Of a DNA stretch of 6,120 nucleotides, positions 5,672-6,120 are shown piece after piece. The translations under genes and the position numbers were made by a program. This DNA is from Saprospiraceae bacterium. GTDB taxonomy: Bacteria > Bacteroidota > Bacteroidia > Chitinophagales > Saprospiraceae. The notes beneath the pieces were generated by a model. That model did not search any database. It saw only the letters and a list, made by a program, of their open reading frames with translations, and was not told where the DNA came from. Location: positions 1-6,120 of the forward strand of contig JABDPK010000040.1 of the NCBI GenBank assembly GCA_013042795.1. The letters run 5' to 3'. Position 1 is the stretch's first letter; each line of letters begins with the position of its first letter.

Positions 5672-6120
5672 CTAATTCTGATTCTTGCTTTTTGAAATCG
5701 CAACTTCCTGGTTTAGTTTTTCTATTGCAGACAGATTAAAGACGGTAATACCATAATAAAACGGTCTTTCCGGGGGATCACCTGTCCAATCCTCGTTAGC
5801 ATGACTTTCATTCGATTTGTAATGCAAACGATAGTGGCCTTTTGGCAGTGTGATGTGTGCTTCTGTTTTCCTGTTCCTGGCATCTCCCCCTGCATATTTA
5901 CTCCGATCAATGTCCATCTTCCAGACAATGCGATTGCTTCTCACATCTTCGATCCATCCATAGTCTACAAATGCTCCATCCTTTACTTCTCCTAAGGCAT
6001 AAATGAATACATCAATATCCTTATGGATCGGTTGCGTATTCCGGTGATGTTCCGAATTATTCTTGACACCTTGTATCTGAAATACGATCGGTCTCGAATC
6101 AATTAGATATGACGAGGTAT
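5672..6120 (-). CDS. Uncharacterised protein, C-terminal 148 residues (5' end beyond window)
   Basis: The minus-strand frame is open from the right edge to a TAG at 5672-5674, giving 148 visible residues with no evident start, so the gene continues outside the window. A GTG at 5944 lies inside this open frame and is unlikely to be the start. I do not recognise a named family. Visible features are alternating polar and hydrophobic strands suggesting a beta-sandwich, DYGWIEDV (52-59), RIVWKMD (63-69), GGDARNRKTE (77-86), LPKGHYRLHYKSNESH (91-106), EDW (109-111), PPERPFYYGITVF (115-127), then a short charged tail. No TM helix is visible in this part. From memory, a similar W.M / GG..NR / LP.G.Y / SH..W / PP motif string recurs at the C-termini of uncharacterised bacterial proteins, but I cannot confirm the family. 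It ends 7 bp from the proC stop, with no terminator hairpin visible between them. Confidence 0.75.
   Translation of the reverse strand, partial: TSSYLIDSRPIVFQIQGVKNNSEHHRNTQPIHKDIDVFIYALGEVKDGAFVDYGWIEDVRSNRIVWKMDIDRSKYAGGDARNRKTEAHITLPKGHYRLHYKSNESHANEDWTGDPPERPFYYGITVFNLSAIEKLNQEVAISKSKNQN

Noticed and set aside
5801..5995. Plus-strand 64-codon open frame
   Set aside because: It is antisense to the right-edge minus-strand frame, which is open to the window edge and has a protein-like motif pattern. The plus frame is Cys/Phe-rich and unconvincing.

Overview
The window looks like chromosomal DNA from a member of the Bacteroidetes (Bacteroidota). This is inferred from moderately AT-rich DNA, start codons without Shine-Dalgarno sequences, an exact TAnnTTTG-type -7 promoter element ahead of proC, an OmpA-type lipoprotein, and ProC and sugar-porter variants of the kind I associate with that phylum. 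I cannot name a genus. No RNA genes, CRISPR arrays, transposases, phage genes or other mobile elements are visible.

Layout, left to right. (1) The left edge holds the N-terminal part of an OmpA/MotB-domain lipoprotein, minus strand, cut by the window edge. (2) After a divergent 177-bp gap comes a plus-strand membrane protein of 394 residues. It is built from four copies of a conserved TM-helix unit with a 91-residue period, and it lacks the soluble MscS domain (CmpX-like). A textbook terminator follows. (3) A 323-bp non-coding stretch holds a second terminator-like hairpin, a possible promoter and two doubtful minus-strand reading frames. (4) Next is a plus-strand sugar-porter MFS transporter with the residues expected of a proton symporter. 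A composite hairpin spans its stop codon and serves the short convergent gap. (5) A minus-strand canonical MscS channel follows, then a divergent 141-bp gap with an inverted repeat and a probable leaderless promoter. (6) proC (pyrroline-5-carboxylate reductase, last step of proline synthesis) is on the plus strand. (7) At the right edge is the C-terminal part of an unrecognised minus-strand protein, convergent with proC and 7 bp away.

Every adjacent pair except the TM-helix gene and the sugar transporter is divergent or convergent, and that pair is separated by a terminator. The genes therefore appear to be single transcription units rather than an operon. There is a loose osmotic theme: two mechanosensitive-channel-type proteins, proline synthesis, and a peptidoglycan-binding outer-membrane protein. 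The sequence does not show that they form a system. I found no convincing undescribed system. The most notable items are the regular internal repeat of the CmpX-like protein, the probable leaderless proC promoter, the RNA hairpins ahead of the sugar transporter, and the uncharacterised protein at the right edge.
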